Part shown: piece by piece, positions 1 through 9,407 of the stretch
Layout: the number at the start of each line of letters is the position of its first letter
Position numbering within the stretch: the first letter of the stretch is position 1
Source: Mucilaginibacter sp. PAMB04168
Lineage (GTDB): Bacteria; Bacteroidota; Bacteroidia; Sphingobacteriales; Sphingobacteriaceae
Direction of reading: 5' to 3'
DNA length: 64,000 nucleotides
NCBI RefSeq assembly: GCF_039634365.2
Contig: NZ_CP155079.2
Span: 3,534,001 to 3,598,000, forward strand
Made by a program: the position numbers and the translations under genes
Notes under the pieces: model-generated
Told to the model about the DNA's origin: nothing
Database searches by the model: none
What the model saw: only the letters and a program-made list of their open reading frames with translations

Positions 1-2707
1 GCGTTTGAATAGTTGTTCCATTCCCATTTGCGCGGCCATAAGTAGCAGAATAGATGAGGCCTCCCCATTTGACCGTAGTCAGGGCGGAAAGATCAAAACC
101 TCTATACTTGAATCCGGTCTGGAAAGAACCCAGCCAATCCGGCCTGAAGCTGCCAAAAGCCAGATTAAGTTCTGGTTGTACCCTTCCGTTGGCGCTCACC
201 AGCACTTTGTCGCCAACCATGTACGGTCCGCTACCCCGGATCACGCCATATGGCTGACCAACTTCGGCGTAAGTCGTTACACCCAGGACCTGGCCACCCA
301 AGGCCCGGGAAGGCACACCTTCCGACAAGGATAATACCTTATTGATATTCCTGGAGAAGTTAACATTTACGCTCCAGGCAAAATCCTTTGTTCTAACCGG
401 GACACCGCCCATGGATACCTCGATTCCCCGGTTTCTGATCTCTCCCGAATTCAGCACACGTGTTGTGTAACCCGTTTCGTATGGCGTGTTAGCCGTAAGA
501 ATCTGATTGGTTGTGTTATCCTGATAAAGGGTTACATTGAGGCTTATTTTATCTTTAAAAAAGCCCATATCAACGCCGATCTCCTTTGAAGATTTACGCT
601 CAGGCTTCAGGTTGAAATTCTTCAGTGACTGCTCATAGCTCAATACGGGATTATTCAGGAAAAGACCTGTACTATTGTAACCATTGAGCAGCTGGTAAGG
701 CTGACCGGAATTGCCCACAATGGCCAGAGACGCCCTTAATTTACCAAAGCTGATGATCGCGTTGTCCTTGAGAAAATTCGAGAAAAGAAAACTACCGCCT
801 ATAGAGGGATAAAAGAAAGAGCGCGCATTGCTCGGCAACATGGACGACCAGTCATTACGCCCGGTGACATTCAGAAACAAGAAATCCTTGTATCCAAGGG
901 TCGCGAAACCTAATAATGAATTGATCTGGCTGCTTCTGGGTGCCTCTGTAGACGTAGGAAAAGCATTGGCGTTGGAGATCGTGGGTTTATCCTGCACCTG
1001 GAGCGCCTCGACTGTATTCGTGGATCGGGTATAGGAGTAAGATTGAATATTGCCGCCGAAATTCGCCGTGAACTTAAAATTCTTACCAAAATCTTTGTTG
1101 TAGGTCATCAAGCCTTCATATATCCAGTTCTGCGAGGCATAGTTCGCGTTTTGGTAATAGCCGTTAGTGTCGAGCCTGGCGCCAATTTCCCGGTAGATAA
1201 AGGAACGGCCGTAATCCAAATCTCCCGCCACGTTGGCTCGCACTTTTAGGTTCTTGGTCAACTGGCCGGTAACGGTCACGCCTCCGATCAGCCTGGTATG
1301 CTTGTCGTTGTTCTGATTTTCATTGATCACCCAAAGCGGGTTTTCTGCGCTGGCAAGATTAGCCCGCTGCACGGATCTGCCATTAGCATCTTTCCAGGGG
1401 TCAAACGCCGCAACGTCAGCACTGCGGGTCATAAATACATAGGCTGACATCGGACTGTTGGGATCAAGATTCCGTGCCGTCCTGTTCTTTGTATCATCAT
1501 TTGTATACGCCACACGCGACTCAACGGTCAGTTTATCGCCGAGCTTGCGGCTGGCATTGAAATTGAGGTTGTGCTTCTTCTTAAGGTTCTGATTGGCTAT
1601 CACATCGTTTCCACTCGTAAACGTGTAGGAAAGCCTGAAGGCAGAGGATTGGTCGGCTTTGTTAACGGAAATATTCGTCACGCTGGCTACCGACTTCTGA
1701 TATAAATCACGGATATTGTTGGGCTGAGGATTGTAACCATGAGGTTGCCCGCTGAAGGTGTTAAACGGCTGACCCAACATGGGCGCTCCCCAGGAAACGT
1801 TACTCGTGCCCATATTGACAGCGCCCGTGGTGCCGAAAATGGCGGCGTTGTTCGTGACTAACCGGGTGTTAGTACCCTCACCGTATACATTCTGGTAGGC
1901 GGGAAACTCAGAGATCGCATATACCTGGCTATTTTGGTTAAATGTCACGCCGAAGCTTTTGTCTCCTATTTTCGCTTTTTTGGTCGTGACCAAGATGGCG
2001 CCGTTTGCAGCCCGCTGACCATACAAAGCAGCAGCATTAGCGCCTTTGAGCACCTCAATCGACTCGATATCATTTGGGTTCAGGTCGGCAGCCCCATTGC
2101 CATAATCCAGGTTATTGCCAAAAGAATCGCCCATCTGATTTTCGATAGGAACACCATCAACGACCCAAAGCGGCTGGTTGTTGCCGGATACAGAACTCTC
2201 TCCACGCAGTATAACACGACTGGAACTGCCTGGCTGCCCCGTTGAAGTCACCTGTATACCGGCCACTTTCCCGGCAAGGCTATTGACGATATTGATATCG
2301 CGATTCTCGTTCATGGAGTTCATGTTTACCGATTGCGAAGCATAGGTTACGGCTTTAGCCTGTGTCTGAATGCCTAATGCACCAGTGACCACGACCTCCT
2401 TCAATGTTGCTACGTCAGGAACCAACTTGACGTCAACTACCTTGTTGGCCCCAACTTTGATTGCCTGGGTCTTATAGCCAATCGATGTAATAACCAATAC
2501 GGCATTCGTATTTGCCACGGTAATCGAATAACTACCGTTTACGGTAGTGGTAGTTGACCGTTGCCCGTTTTGGAGGGAGATAGTAGCTCCTACTACCGCC
2601 TCGTTGTTTTCGTCAGTAATTTTTCCCGTGATAACGATATTGCTTTGGGCTACAATAACAGTTACGGAAAAAAATACTAACCCAATGACTAGTAAAATTT
2701 TTTTCAT
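1..2707 (-). CDS. SusC-type TonB-dependent outer membrane receptor (partial, cut by left edge)
   Basis: An open frame runs without a stop from the ATG at 2707 to the window edge, so about 900 N-terminal residues are visible and the C-terminus is missing. A signal peptide (MKKILLVIGLVFF...VAQ) is followed by a carboxypeptidase-like regulatory domain (ITGKITDENEAVVGATI, residues about 25-100), then a TonB plug (GKVAGIQVTSTGQPGSSSRV, ending ANGAILVTTKKAK), then many barrel strands. SusC proteins import oligosaccharides across the outer membrane with a SusD lipoprotein and TonB energy; the SusD partner would lie further left, outside the window. The signal peptide start and the phased ATTAA element 74 bp upstream support this start. 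Confidence 0.93.
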   Translation of the reverse strand, partial: MKKILLVIGLVFFSVTVIVAQSNIVITGKITDENNEAVVGATISLQNGQRSTTTTVNGSYSITVANTNAVLVITSIGYKTQAIKVGANKVVDVKLVPDVATLKEVVVTGALGIQTQAKAVTYASQSVNMNSMNENRDINIVNSLAGKVAGIQVTSTGQPGSSSRVILRGESSVSGNNQPLWVVDGVPIENQMGDSFGNNLDYGNGAADLNPNDIESIEVLKGANAAALYGQRAANGAILVTTKKAKIGDKSFGVTFNQNSQVYAISEFPAYQNVYGEGTNTRLVTNNAAIFGTTGAVNMGTSNVSWGAPMLGQPFNTFSGQPHGYNPQPNNIRDLYQKSVASVTNISVNKADQSSAFRLSYTFTSGNDVIANQNLKKKHNLNFNASRKLGDKLTVESRVAYTNDDTKNRTARNLDPNSPMSAYVFMTRSADVAAFDPWKDANGRSVQRANLASAENPLWVINENQNNDKHTRLIGGVTVTGQLTKNLKVRANVAGDLDYGRSFIYREIGARLDTNGYYQNANYASQNWIYEGLMTYNKDFGKNFKFTANFGGNIQSYSYTRSTNTVEALQVQDKPTISNANAFPTSTEAPRSSQINSLLGFATLGYKDFLFLNVTGRNDWSSMLPSNARSFFYPSIGGSFLFSNFLKDNAIISFGKLRASLAIVGNSGQPYQLLNGYNSTGLFLNNPVLSYEQSLKNFNLKPERKSSKEIGVDMGFFKDKISLNVTLYQDNTTNQILTANTPYETGYTTRVLNSGEIRNRGIEVSMGGVPVRTKDFAWSVNVNFSRNINKVLSLSEGVPSRALGGQVLGVTTYAEVGQPYGVIRGSGPYMVGDKVLVSANGRVQPELNLAFGSFRPDWLGSFQTGFKYRGFDLSALTTVKWGGLIYSATYGRANGNGTTIQT

Positions 2708-2751
2708 AATTTCAATTAGGGTAATGAATTTGTTGGTTTATAATCGGGGCT

Positions 2752-2796
2752 GAAATAAGCGGCGCCTTCATAAAAAATGATTAATAATTTCTTAAT
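2752..2796 (-). promoter_or_regulatory. Phased ATTAA element and -7 box of the SusC gene
   Basis: Read on the minus strand, two ATTAA pentamers (2796-2792 and 2785-2781) start exactly 11 bp apart. About 28 nt after the start of the second lies TATTTC (2757-2752), close to the Bacteroidota -7 consensus TAnnTTTG. The same layout recurs before most transcription units of this locus. I infer an activator or specialised promoter element. Apart from this and a doubtful ORF at 3001-3198, I see nothing in the 2708-3306 gap. Confidence 0.55.
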
Positions 2797-3000
2797 GTCG
2801 GCGGGAAAAGCATTTATTTTTGCGAATGGTCGTGTTAAGGGCATATCGCGCTCCTTATCATTATTAATAACACAGTAAGATTAGTTGCTATTTCCAGACA
2901 ATATCACAACAAACGCAACCTCAGATAGCCATGTTGATAATTCTGTTTGTTTTCAAATCTTAGATCAAAATTATTCATCGTGAATGATCTGCCTCTTCGC

Positions 3001-3198
3001 TTAATTTCCTAAATGAAGTAGAAGAATGTTTCCACCTTGGTATCCGTAATGAACTTTGATCACTGTTAAGGAACATTCAGTTCCTGCCAGCACTAGTTGA
3101 CCATTTAAATTAGCTTTTAGGTTGAGCGGGAAAACCGCCCACTCAACCTCAGGTTCATACCATGATCGTGCTCCAAAAAGGTCGGCGCTTACATCCAT
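3001..3198 (-). CDS. Doubtful short ORF, possible gene remnant
   Basis: This 65-codon frame sits alone in the gap between the SusC gene and the transporter. Its product has a reasonable composition for the C-terminal beta-rich end of a larger enzyme (for example HYGYQGGNILLLHLGN at the end), but it has no signal peptide, no recognised domain and no clear ribosome binding site. It may be the tail of a decayed gene or a chance frame. I do not recognise a family. Confidence 0.2.
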   Translation of the reverse strand: MDVSADLFGARSWYEPEVEWAVFPLNLKANLNGQLVLAGTECSLTVIKVHYGYQGGNILLLHLGN

Positions 3199-3306
3199 TA
3201 ACCGATAGACGTTTAATAGTGCACAACTGTGAGGGAAAAATCACTGAATAGATACCAGAAGGCAGGTTCTGCTATCCGCCAGCCAATCTTCATAAAGAAT
3301 AATTCC

Positions 3307-4539
3307 TTAATTGCGCGCTTTGGAAAATTTAGCGGCAAACAGGAAAATAACCAGATAGCAGATTATGGGTAGATAGTAGGCTTTTGCTACATCATGATCA
3401 GCGATCTGGCCCATTAACAGCGGAAAAAAGGCACCGCCAACAACCCCCATTGAGATAAACGACGAAGCTTGCTGCGTTTGGCTTCCCAGATTTTTGATAC
3501 CTAAACTAAAAATGGTCGGAAACATAATACTGAAGAAGAAATTAATCATGAGCAAGGCAATAAAGGAAGGCCAGCCCCAACTCTGCGCAACTACTATACA
3601 CATTAAAATGTTGCTGAGGGCGAATGCGGCCAATAATTTGTTAGGTGCAATGAAACGCATGAGTGCAGTGCCAGTAAAACGACCAACCAACATTAAGCCC
3701 ATGAAAAATATCCCCATATAGGTTCCTGCTGCTTTATCAGTAAATCCCATTTTTTCATGGCTGTAATTTATAAAGAAAGCCCAGGTACCAGACTGTGCAG
3801 CTACGTTAAAAAGCTGTGCAATGGCAGCCCAAACAAAATGACGATGTTGAAACAGCTTCTTTGACGGCACAGGAACTTCCTCCACATCGAATCCTTGAGT
3901 AATCGGTGCATGAGGATCTATCAGCGCCGGAACTTTAACAAAGGAGAATGAGATAGCAACCAGAGCAACTGCCGTACCTAAAATGATGTACAGGGTTTTA
4001 ACCGATGCCAAGCCATCGACGTCGCTGTCTCCTGCGTTACCAAAAACAAAAAACGAGCCGATAAGCGGCCCGAGCATGGTACCCATTGCGTTAAAGGATT
4101 GGGCGAAATTGATTCGCTGGTCGCTCGTTTCCTGGTGGCCCAAGGAAGCGACAAATGGGTGGGCAACGGTTTCAAGAGTTGACAAGCCGCATCCGACAAT
4201 AAATAAGGCAAGCCTGAAGAAATTAAAAGATTGGCTATTGGCAGCAGGTACAAATAGAAAGGCACCTAAAGCGAATAAGGTCAGGCCTAAAAGCACCCCA
4301 CTTTTATAGCCATATCTTTTCATAAACAGCCCGGCCGGAATCCCCATGATAAAATACGCACCAAATATGGAAAATTGTACGAGTCCGGATTGTGCCTTAG
4401 ATACGTGAAGCACTGCCTGAAAGTGCCGGTTCAGCACATCAGCAAGGGAAATTGCAAGTCCCCAGAAAAGGAACAGGGAGGTGACAAAAACTAGCGTAAT
4501 CAAAAATTTCTTTTCGGTAAAATTGGGTTTAATGGTCAT
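3307..4539 (-). CDS. FucP-type MFS sugar:proton symporter
   Basis: A 410-residue, strongly hydrophobic protein with about twelve membrane helices, the usual length for the L-fucose/glucose permease (FucP/GluP) branch of the major facilitator superfamily. FucP-like features include the early LFLFWGLAISLADVLN segment and FMKRYGYKSGVLLGL after helix 2. It would carry a monosaccharide released by the periplasmic enzymes across the inner membrane; the sugar cannot be deduced. It is divergent from the GH2 gene at 4866 and shares a regulatory region with it. The start is an ATG with a three-unit phased element about 100 bp upstream. Confidence 0.85.
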   Translation of the reverse strand: MTIKPNFTEKKFLITLVFVTSLFLFWGLAISLADVLNRHFQAVLHVSKAQSGLVQFSIFGAYFIMGIPAGLFMKRYGYKSGVLLGLTLFALGAFLFVPAANSQSFNFFRLALFIVGCGLSTLETVAHPFVASLGHQETSDQRINFAQSFNAMGTMLGPLIGSFFVFGNAGDSDVDGLASVKTLYIILGTAVALVAISFSFVKVPALIDPHAPITQGFDVEEVPVPSKKLFQHRHFVWAAIAQLFNVAAQSGTWAFFINYSHEKMGFTDKAAGTYMGIFFMGLMLVGRFTGTALMRFIAPNKLLAAFALSNILMCIVVAQSWGWPSFIALLMINFFFSIMFPTIFSLGIKNLGSQTQQASSFISMGVVGGAFFPLLMGQIADHDVAKAYYLPIICYLVIFLFAAKFSKARN

Positions 4540-4610
4540 GAATGTAATTTAAATTTATGTATTGGTTTATGCAGCATTCCCCTAAATCAAACGTCAGGAA
4601 ATGGTTACAA

Positions 4611-4668
4611 GAAGTTTATCTGATAAAGTAAAGAGGCGGGATTAATCAAAGTCTAATAAATAATTAAC
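4611..4668 (-). promoter_or_regulatory. Phased ATTAA element and -7 box of the sugar transporter gene
   Basis: On the minus strand three pentamers, GTTAA (4668-4664), ATTAG (4657-4653) and ATTAA (4646-4642), are spaced 11 bp start to start. TAAACTTC (4618-4611), a TAnnTTTG-like box, begins 28 nt after the start of the last unit. The transporter ATG lies about 70 bp further on. Confidence 0.5.
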
Positions 4669-4795
4669 TGGTTTCGCTTCAAACAAAAGTTGACATCGCG
4701 ATACCGGATTCACAATCTCTATTAATTGAAAGAATAACAAGGATGTTACTGATCTGACTAGAAAAAGCACCTCTGCTTTGTGCAATTATGTATTT

Positions 4796-4837
4796 ATTAA
4801 TACTTAATTAAGTACCACATACTTTATTAGTCTTTTG
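4796..4837 (+). promoter_or_regulatory. Phased ATTAA element upstream of GH2 gene
   Basis: Two ATTAA pentamers at 4796-4800 and 4807-4811, 11 bp apart, are followed by a T-rich box ending TTTTG (4831-4837), 29 bp before the GH2 ATG. The spacing to the -7 box is a few bases shorter than in the other copies. The rest of the 4540-4865 gap holds the divergent transporter promoter. Confidence 0.5.
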
Positions 4838-4865
4838 TATAACCAACCAGTTGAATCCATAATTT

Positions 4866-7800
4866 ATGTTAAAATTCCTCACCAAAAGTGGTACACGCCT
4901 TATACTCGGAGCGGTATTTTCGGCAACAGCAGGGTATTCCAGCGCTCAGACAACGACTTTCAATCGTGACTTTGCGCCTACTGCGGACTACTTAGCTCCG
5001 GCGGAAAAACCTTTCCGGGATGCAGTCTCGTTGAACGGTACATGGAAGTTCCTTCCTGTCGGTCAGGCGGACAAATTAAAAAAAGAACAGCTCACCAATC
5101 CGGAACTACCGGTAAATCCGCAATGGGACCCCACTCCTATCAAAATTCCTTCAGGCTGGAACGTGAACAGCTTCGCGAGAGGCGACGGCAGCGGAGGTGA
5201 TTTTCTCACTTATCCGAGCTATCCCAAAAAGTGGGAGAGTGTCAGGGCGGGCTGGCTGATGAAAAAAATTTCTTACAAGAAAGAATGGAAAGGTAAGCGC
5301 GTATTTATTCATTTCGATGCAATTGACGGCTACAGCAAAATTTTTCTCAACGGTCATAGTGTCGGCGAAAACATGGACGTATTTCTCCCTTTTGAAATTG
5401 ATATCACGCAATGGCTGAAGGATGGTCAGGATAATGAACTGATGGTTTGGGTCGCCGATGCCGAACTTTTTAACCAGCCGGGGAAATTTGGTCGCAGAAT
5501 TTATGTAGCAGGCTCATTTTGGGGGCAACATATCAAAGGGATATGGCAGGACGTAAATCTGGTTATCAAACCAGCGGTAAACATTCAGAATTCTTTTGTT
5601 AAACCACAGGTAGATCAAGACGAGCTCCTTGTCGATGTTACCGTTTCAAACACATCTGAAAAACAACAAGAAGTAGCTATTGAGGGTGATATCTACCCGT
5701 GGATTAACCAGGCAGGGCAAAGCGTTGCCGATGCACCCGAACCCAAATGGAAGCTTGGGGATAAAGTACTTAGCATTAAACCGGTTAAAGTTGTTTTAGC
5801 AGCTAAATCGCAACAGATTGTAAGCCTTAAGGTAAAGATAAACGGCGCCCTGAAAAAATGGGTGCCCGAACAACCCAATTTATACGGCTTGGTGCTGACC
5901 ACGAAACATGGAAAAAACACCGGTGATAAGCAGTATACCCGGTTTGGTTGGCGACAATTTACCGTTAAAGGAAGCCAGTATCTATTAAATGGGAAGCCTA
6001 TTGTATTTAACGGTGATTCTTGGCACTTTATGGGTATCCCACAAATGACGCGCCGGTATGCCTGGGCCTGGTATAAACTATTACAAGACAGCCATGCCAA
6101 TGCAGTAAGGCTCCATGCCCAGCCTTATCCTCAGTTTTATTTAGACATGGCCGACGAGATGGGCATCTGCGTGCTGGATGAAACCGGTATGTGGGCAAGC
6201 GATGGCGGTCCAAAAATCAATTCGGAAGAGTATTGGAAAAACAGTGAAGAACATCTCCGGAGATTTGTGTTGAGGGACCGTAATCACCCATCCGTATTAG
6301 GCTGGAGTGTATGTAATGAAAATGTACCTGTTGCGATGGGTGTGTTCCGCTCTCCTGATTCTCTCGTAAAAAGGCAGGTGGCCGAGATCAACAAATGGAT
6401 GAAAATTACCCGTGAATTGGATCCCTCAAGGCCATGGATATCAGGAGACGGAGAATCACAGGCTGAACTTAATTCACCCATAATTATAGGTCATTATGGT
6501 GGCAGCGAAGCTAATTATCGTAATCTGTCCTCGAAAGGCAAAATATGGGGCATTGGTGAAGCTGGAATGGCTTACTATGCCACACCGCTACAGTCTGCAA
6601 CATATAACGGGAATCGTTCATATGTCTCGCAGCAAGGGCGCATGGAAGGGGTAGCCATGGAAGCTACCAAACTGATTAATATGCTCAAAAAATTTCATTC
6701 CTCTTATAATTCCGTTTTCAATATTGTATGGTATGGTATAAAACCCTTAGAATTAGGGCTTAAAGACACTACCCGCGCGCCACAACCGTCGGACGGCATC
6801 TTCTTCGGACCCTATCAGGAAGGTAAGCCCGGCGTACAGCCGGAAAGGTTAGGCCCTTACACCACTACACTTAATCCAGGCTATGACACTTCCCTACCCT
6901 TGTATAAACCCTGGCCGCTTTTTGACGCTATAAAAGCATCTTTTGCAGACACAGGATTCGTTGCCCAAAAACCATCGCCTGTGAGAACCGAAGCGGCCGG
7001 AAACAAACTCCAGTTTTCTGCTGTAACCTTGCTCTCCACAGACAAGGATTCAGTTATCAGCCATCTTCTACACGATATGGGTATAAGCAATTTCAACAAC
7101 TTTAAACTTAAACCTACTGCCAAAACGCTTTTAATCATTGATGGAGTTCATCCGCTGCAAGGTGCGCAGTTCCTAGCGCTGGAAAGAAGTGTCATTAGTG
7201 CTGGTGGCAAGGTAATGATATGGGGAACATCCACGGAGTCGCTTCCGGCTATAAATGCTTACCTCCCCTCCCCGGTGGCCCTCACTACCCGAAATGCAAC
7301 ATCATTTACAACCGGGGTGATAGACCCGATCTTAGGAAATATGGATAACGCTGATTTCTATTTTTCAGAAATTACAAATGACCCGGTCATGACCCATGGC
7401 CTGACCGGTGCATTTGTTGAAGGCGGTAAGGTAATTCTCAGCGCCGCGAATCCAAACTGGCTGCGCTGGAACAAACGAGCGGAATATTTAAAGACTGCTG
7501 CCATTCTGCGAAGTGAGCGCGAAGCCAAGCAAGCCGGTGGAGCACTGGTCTTGAACGGAAATATCTATTACTGCGCATTAGACCCCCAGGCCCTATCTAG
7601 AACGTCATTCTCTTTAGTTCGCCAATTATTTCTGAACCTGGGCTTCAGCTTTAGCCGTGCCAACAACCGCTTAAACGCTATCAATAGCAATGGAAGTCTT
7701 GAAAATGCACTTATGCTTGGTTCTTTCAGCCTGGAAGGCAGACAAGCTGATTCCACGCGGCTGGAGATCTTAAAGCATGCAAAAGATGGCACTATCTACC

Positions 7801-8222
7801 CGGGCGGTAAGGCAAGTGCGCATTTCTGGGAAATCGCAAGGGCGACAAACGGAGTATTTGATCTCGGCAGCATGAACTTGCAAGGCCCCAAAGAAAATGC
7901 GGTCACTTACGCAAGTTTCTGGATCTACAGTCCAAGATCACTCAGTGATTTATTAGCTGAACCGGACATGCCGAAACTTGATATGCTGATAGGTGCCGAT
8001 CATGCTTACCAGGCTTTCTTAAACGGTAAGATAATTAGCGAATCGAACAAAGATGAGGGTGTCGATAAACTGAATCGTATACCGGCGTTGTCATTGGAAA
8101 AAGGCTGGAATCACTTCCTGATCAAAGTGGCGCAGAAAAAAGGCGATTGGAAATTGGCTTTAAAATTTGAAAGCAATCAAAAGTCATTTTTCAGTGAAAT
8201 AAAATCACAAATCGCCTACTAA
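4866..8222 (+). CDS. Glycoside hydrolase family 2 enzyme, secreted
   Basis: A 1118-residue exported protein (signal peptide cleaved near SSA-Q, residue 27). After a sugar-binding jelly-roll and an immunoglobulin-like sandwich domain typical of GH2, a TIM barrel carries the expected acid/base glutamate in CNEN (E485) and a nucleophile candidate in GIGEAG (E565), 80 residues apart. The C-terminal third (from about residue 730) has a glutamine-amidotransferase-like fold region and a terminal beta-domain, as in long Bacteroidota GH2 proteins. GH2 members are exo-acting beta-galactosidases, glucuronidases or mannosidases; the specificity is not deducible. A strong hairpin terminator follows, then the LacI regulator. 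Confidence 0.85.
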   Translation: MLKFLTKSGTRLILGAVFSATAGYSSAQTTTFNRDFAPTADYLAPAEKPFRDAVSLNGTWKFLPVGQADKLKKEQLTNPELPVNPQWDPTPIKIPSGWNVNSFARGDGSGGDFLTYPSYPKKWESVRAGWLMKKISYKKEWKGKRVFIHFDAIDGYSKIFLNGHSVGENMDVFLPFEIDITQWLKDGQDNELMVWVADAELFNQPGKFGRRIYVAGSFWGQHIKGIWQDVNLVIKPAVNIQNSFVKPQVDQDELLVDVTVSNTSEKQQEVAIEGDIYPWINQAGQSVADAPEPKWKLGDKVLSIKPVKVVLAAKSQQIVSLKVKINGALKKWVPEQPNLYGLVLTTKHGKNTGDKQYTRFGWRQFTVKGSQYLLNGKPIVFNGDSWHFMGIPQMTRRYAWAWYKLLQDSHANAVRLHAQPYPQFYLDMADEMGICVLDETGMWASDGGPKINSEEYWKNSEEHLRRFVLRDRNHPSVLGWSVCNENVPVAMGVFRSPDSLVKRQVAEINKWMKITRELDPSRPWISGDGESQAELNSPIIIGHYGGSEANYRNLSSKGKIWGIGEAGMAYYATPLQSATYNGNRSYVSQQGRMEGVAMEATKLINMLKKFHSSYNSVFNIVWYGIKPLELGLKDTTRAPQPSDGIFFGPYQEGKPGVQPERLGPYTTTLNPGYDTSLPLYKPWPLFDAIKASFADTGFVAQKPSPVRTEAAGNKLQFSAVTLLSTDKDSVISHLLHDMGISNFNNFKLKPTAKTLLIIDGVHPLQGAQFLALERSVISAGGKVMIWGTSTESLPAINAYLPSPVALTTRNATSFTTGVIDPILGNMDNADFYFSEITNDPVMTHGLTGAFVEGGKVILSAANPNWLRWNKRAEYLKTAAILRSEREAKQAGGALVLNGNIYYCALDPQALSRTSFSLVRQLFLNLGFSFSRANNRLNAINSNGSLENALMLGSFSLEGRQADSTRLEILKHAKDGTIYPGGKASAHFWEIARATNGVFDLGSMNLQGPKENAVTYASFWIYSPRSLSDLLAEPDMPKLDMLIGADHAYQAFLNGKIISESNKDEGVDKLNRIPALSLEKGWNHFLIKVAQKKGDWKLALKFESNQKSFFSEIKSQIAY

Positions 8223-8245
8223 ATTAGTATCAGCTACAAATTTTC

Positions 8246-8280
8246 AACCCGTGTAATGAATCATTACACGGGTTATTTTC
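8246..8280 (+). terminator. Strong intrinsic terminator after GH2 gene
   Basis: A perfect 14-bp inverted repeat (arms 8246-8259 and 8261-8274, one base between) is followed by a T-rich stretch. It ends the GH2 transcript. An in-frame ATG at 8256, a possible start for the next gene, lies inside this hairpin, which argues against that start. Confidence 0.85.
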
Positions 8281-8315
8281 TTATTAGCCCGGCAGGGCCG
8301 GAACTAAAGAGCCGC

Positions 8316-9344
8316 ATGGAGATATACAAAGAAGTCACTATATATGATATTGCTAAGCAGTTAAATCTATCTGCTGCTACGGTTAGCCGCGCACTAGCAA
8401 ACCATTCCAGCGTTGGTCAGATCAGCAAGAGCAGAGTACAGAAAATGGCACGGCAAATGGGGTATCGAACAAATTTTTTGGCAAGCAACCTTCGCAAACA
8501 ACGAAGTAATACGATTGGTGTAATTGTTCCTCGTTTAAATAGTTGCTTTATTTCGGATGTAATTGCGGGTATAGAACAAACAATTTACCAGGCAAATTAT
8601 AACCTCATTATCAGCCAATCGTTAGAAACGCTTGATAAAGAGATCAAGAATGCAGAAAGCATGTATAAAAATCGGGTAGACGGGCTACTGGCTTCACTTT
8701 CTAATGAAACCCGGGATATTGATCATTTCAATATGTATTCAAAACGAAATATTCCGGTCGTTTTTTTCGACAAAACACCTGCTAACTCTAATTTTACAAC
8801 GGTAAGTACGAATAACATCAAGGCTGCATACCATATAACCCAACATTTGATAGAACAGGGTTGCCGTCGGATTGTGCATGTCACTTCCAACAAAATACAT
8901 AGCGTGTATATCGACCGCTTCAAAGGTTACAGGCAAGCTTTATCGGACAACCACATTCCTTATGAGCCCCAAATGGTTGTTACTACCAGCTTAAACGCTC
9001 CTGATCCGATAGCTATCATTGACCGAACACTTGCTTTGTCAAAACAAGCCGACGCCATTTTTGCGACCAATGACCTGTGCGCTGTCGCCTGTATCAAAGA
9101 ATTGAAGGCACGTGGATTAAGTGTGCCTAATGACATTGCCATAGCTGGATTTAACAACGATCCGCTCTCCCGTATTATTGAACCCAACCTGACCACCGTC
9201 AATTATAAGGGCAATGAAATGGGACAAACAGCAGCAAGAGAATTATTAAAATACCTGGATGAGAGTGCCCAACAGTCAATGGAACCCAACCGGTTGTGTA
9301 TAGATTCAGAGGTCGTTGTCCGGGCTTCATCATTGATTAGATAG
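8316..9344 (+). CDS. LacI-family transcriptional regulator
   Basis: A 342-residue regulator. The N-terminal helix-turn-helix reads VTIYDIAKQLNLSAATVSRA, the classic LacI signature, followed by the hinge region and a periplasmic-binding-protein-like sensor domain (TIGVIVPRLNSCFISDVIAG onward; AIFATNDLCAVACI; IAIAGFNNDPLS). The frame extends upstream to an ATG at 8256, but that start lies within the GH2 terminator and adds 20 atypical residues; the ATG at 8316 gives the normal family length. It probably senses a sugar from this pathway. No palindromic LacI operator is evident at the nearby promoters, which instead carry direct repeats. Confidence 0.92.
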   Translation: MEIYKEVTIYDIAKQLNLSAATVSRALANHSSVGQISKSRVQKMARQMGYRTNFLASNLRKQRSNTIGVIVPRLNSCFISDVIAGIEQTIYQANYNLIISQSLETLDKEIKNAESMYKNRVDGLLASLSNETRDIDHFNMYSKRNIPVVFFDKTPANSNFTTVSTNNIKAAYHITQHLIEQGCRRIVHVTSNKIHSVYIDRFKGYRQALSDNHIPYEPQMVVTTSLNAPDPIAIIDRTLALSKQADAIFATNDLCAVACIKELKARGLSVPNDIAIAGFNNDPLSRIIEPNLTTVNYKGNEMGQTAARELLKYLDESAQQSMEPNRLCIDSEVVVRASSLIR

Positions 9345-9407
9345 TCCCGTAGCTGATAAGCCGCCTGCATCATCTAAGGTCGGTGCACCATACTTGTACT
9401 TAGCTGC

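Noticed and set aside
3983..4309. Plus-strand ORFs within the transporter gene, and other frames opposite large genes (for example 47387-47812, 58026-58637, 28741-29220)
   Set aside because: They are antisense shadows of clearly recognised genes with no start signals or domain content.
8256..8315. N-terminal 20-residue extension of the LacI regulator
   Set aside because: The upstream ATG lies within the GH2 terminator hairpin and the extra residues are unlike the family; the ATG at 8316 gives standard length.
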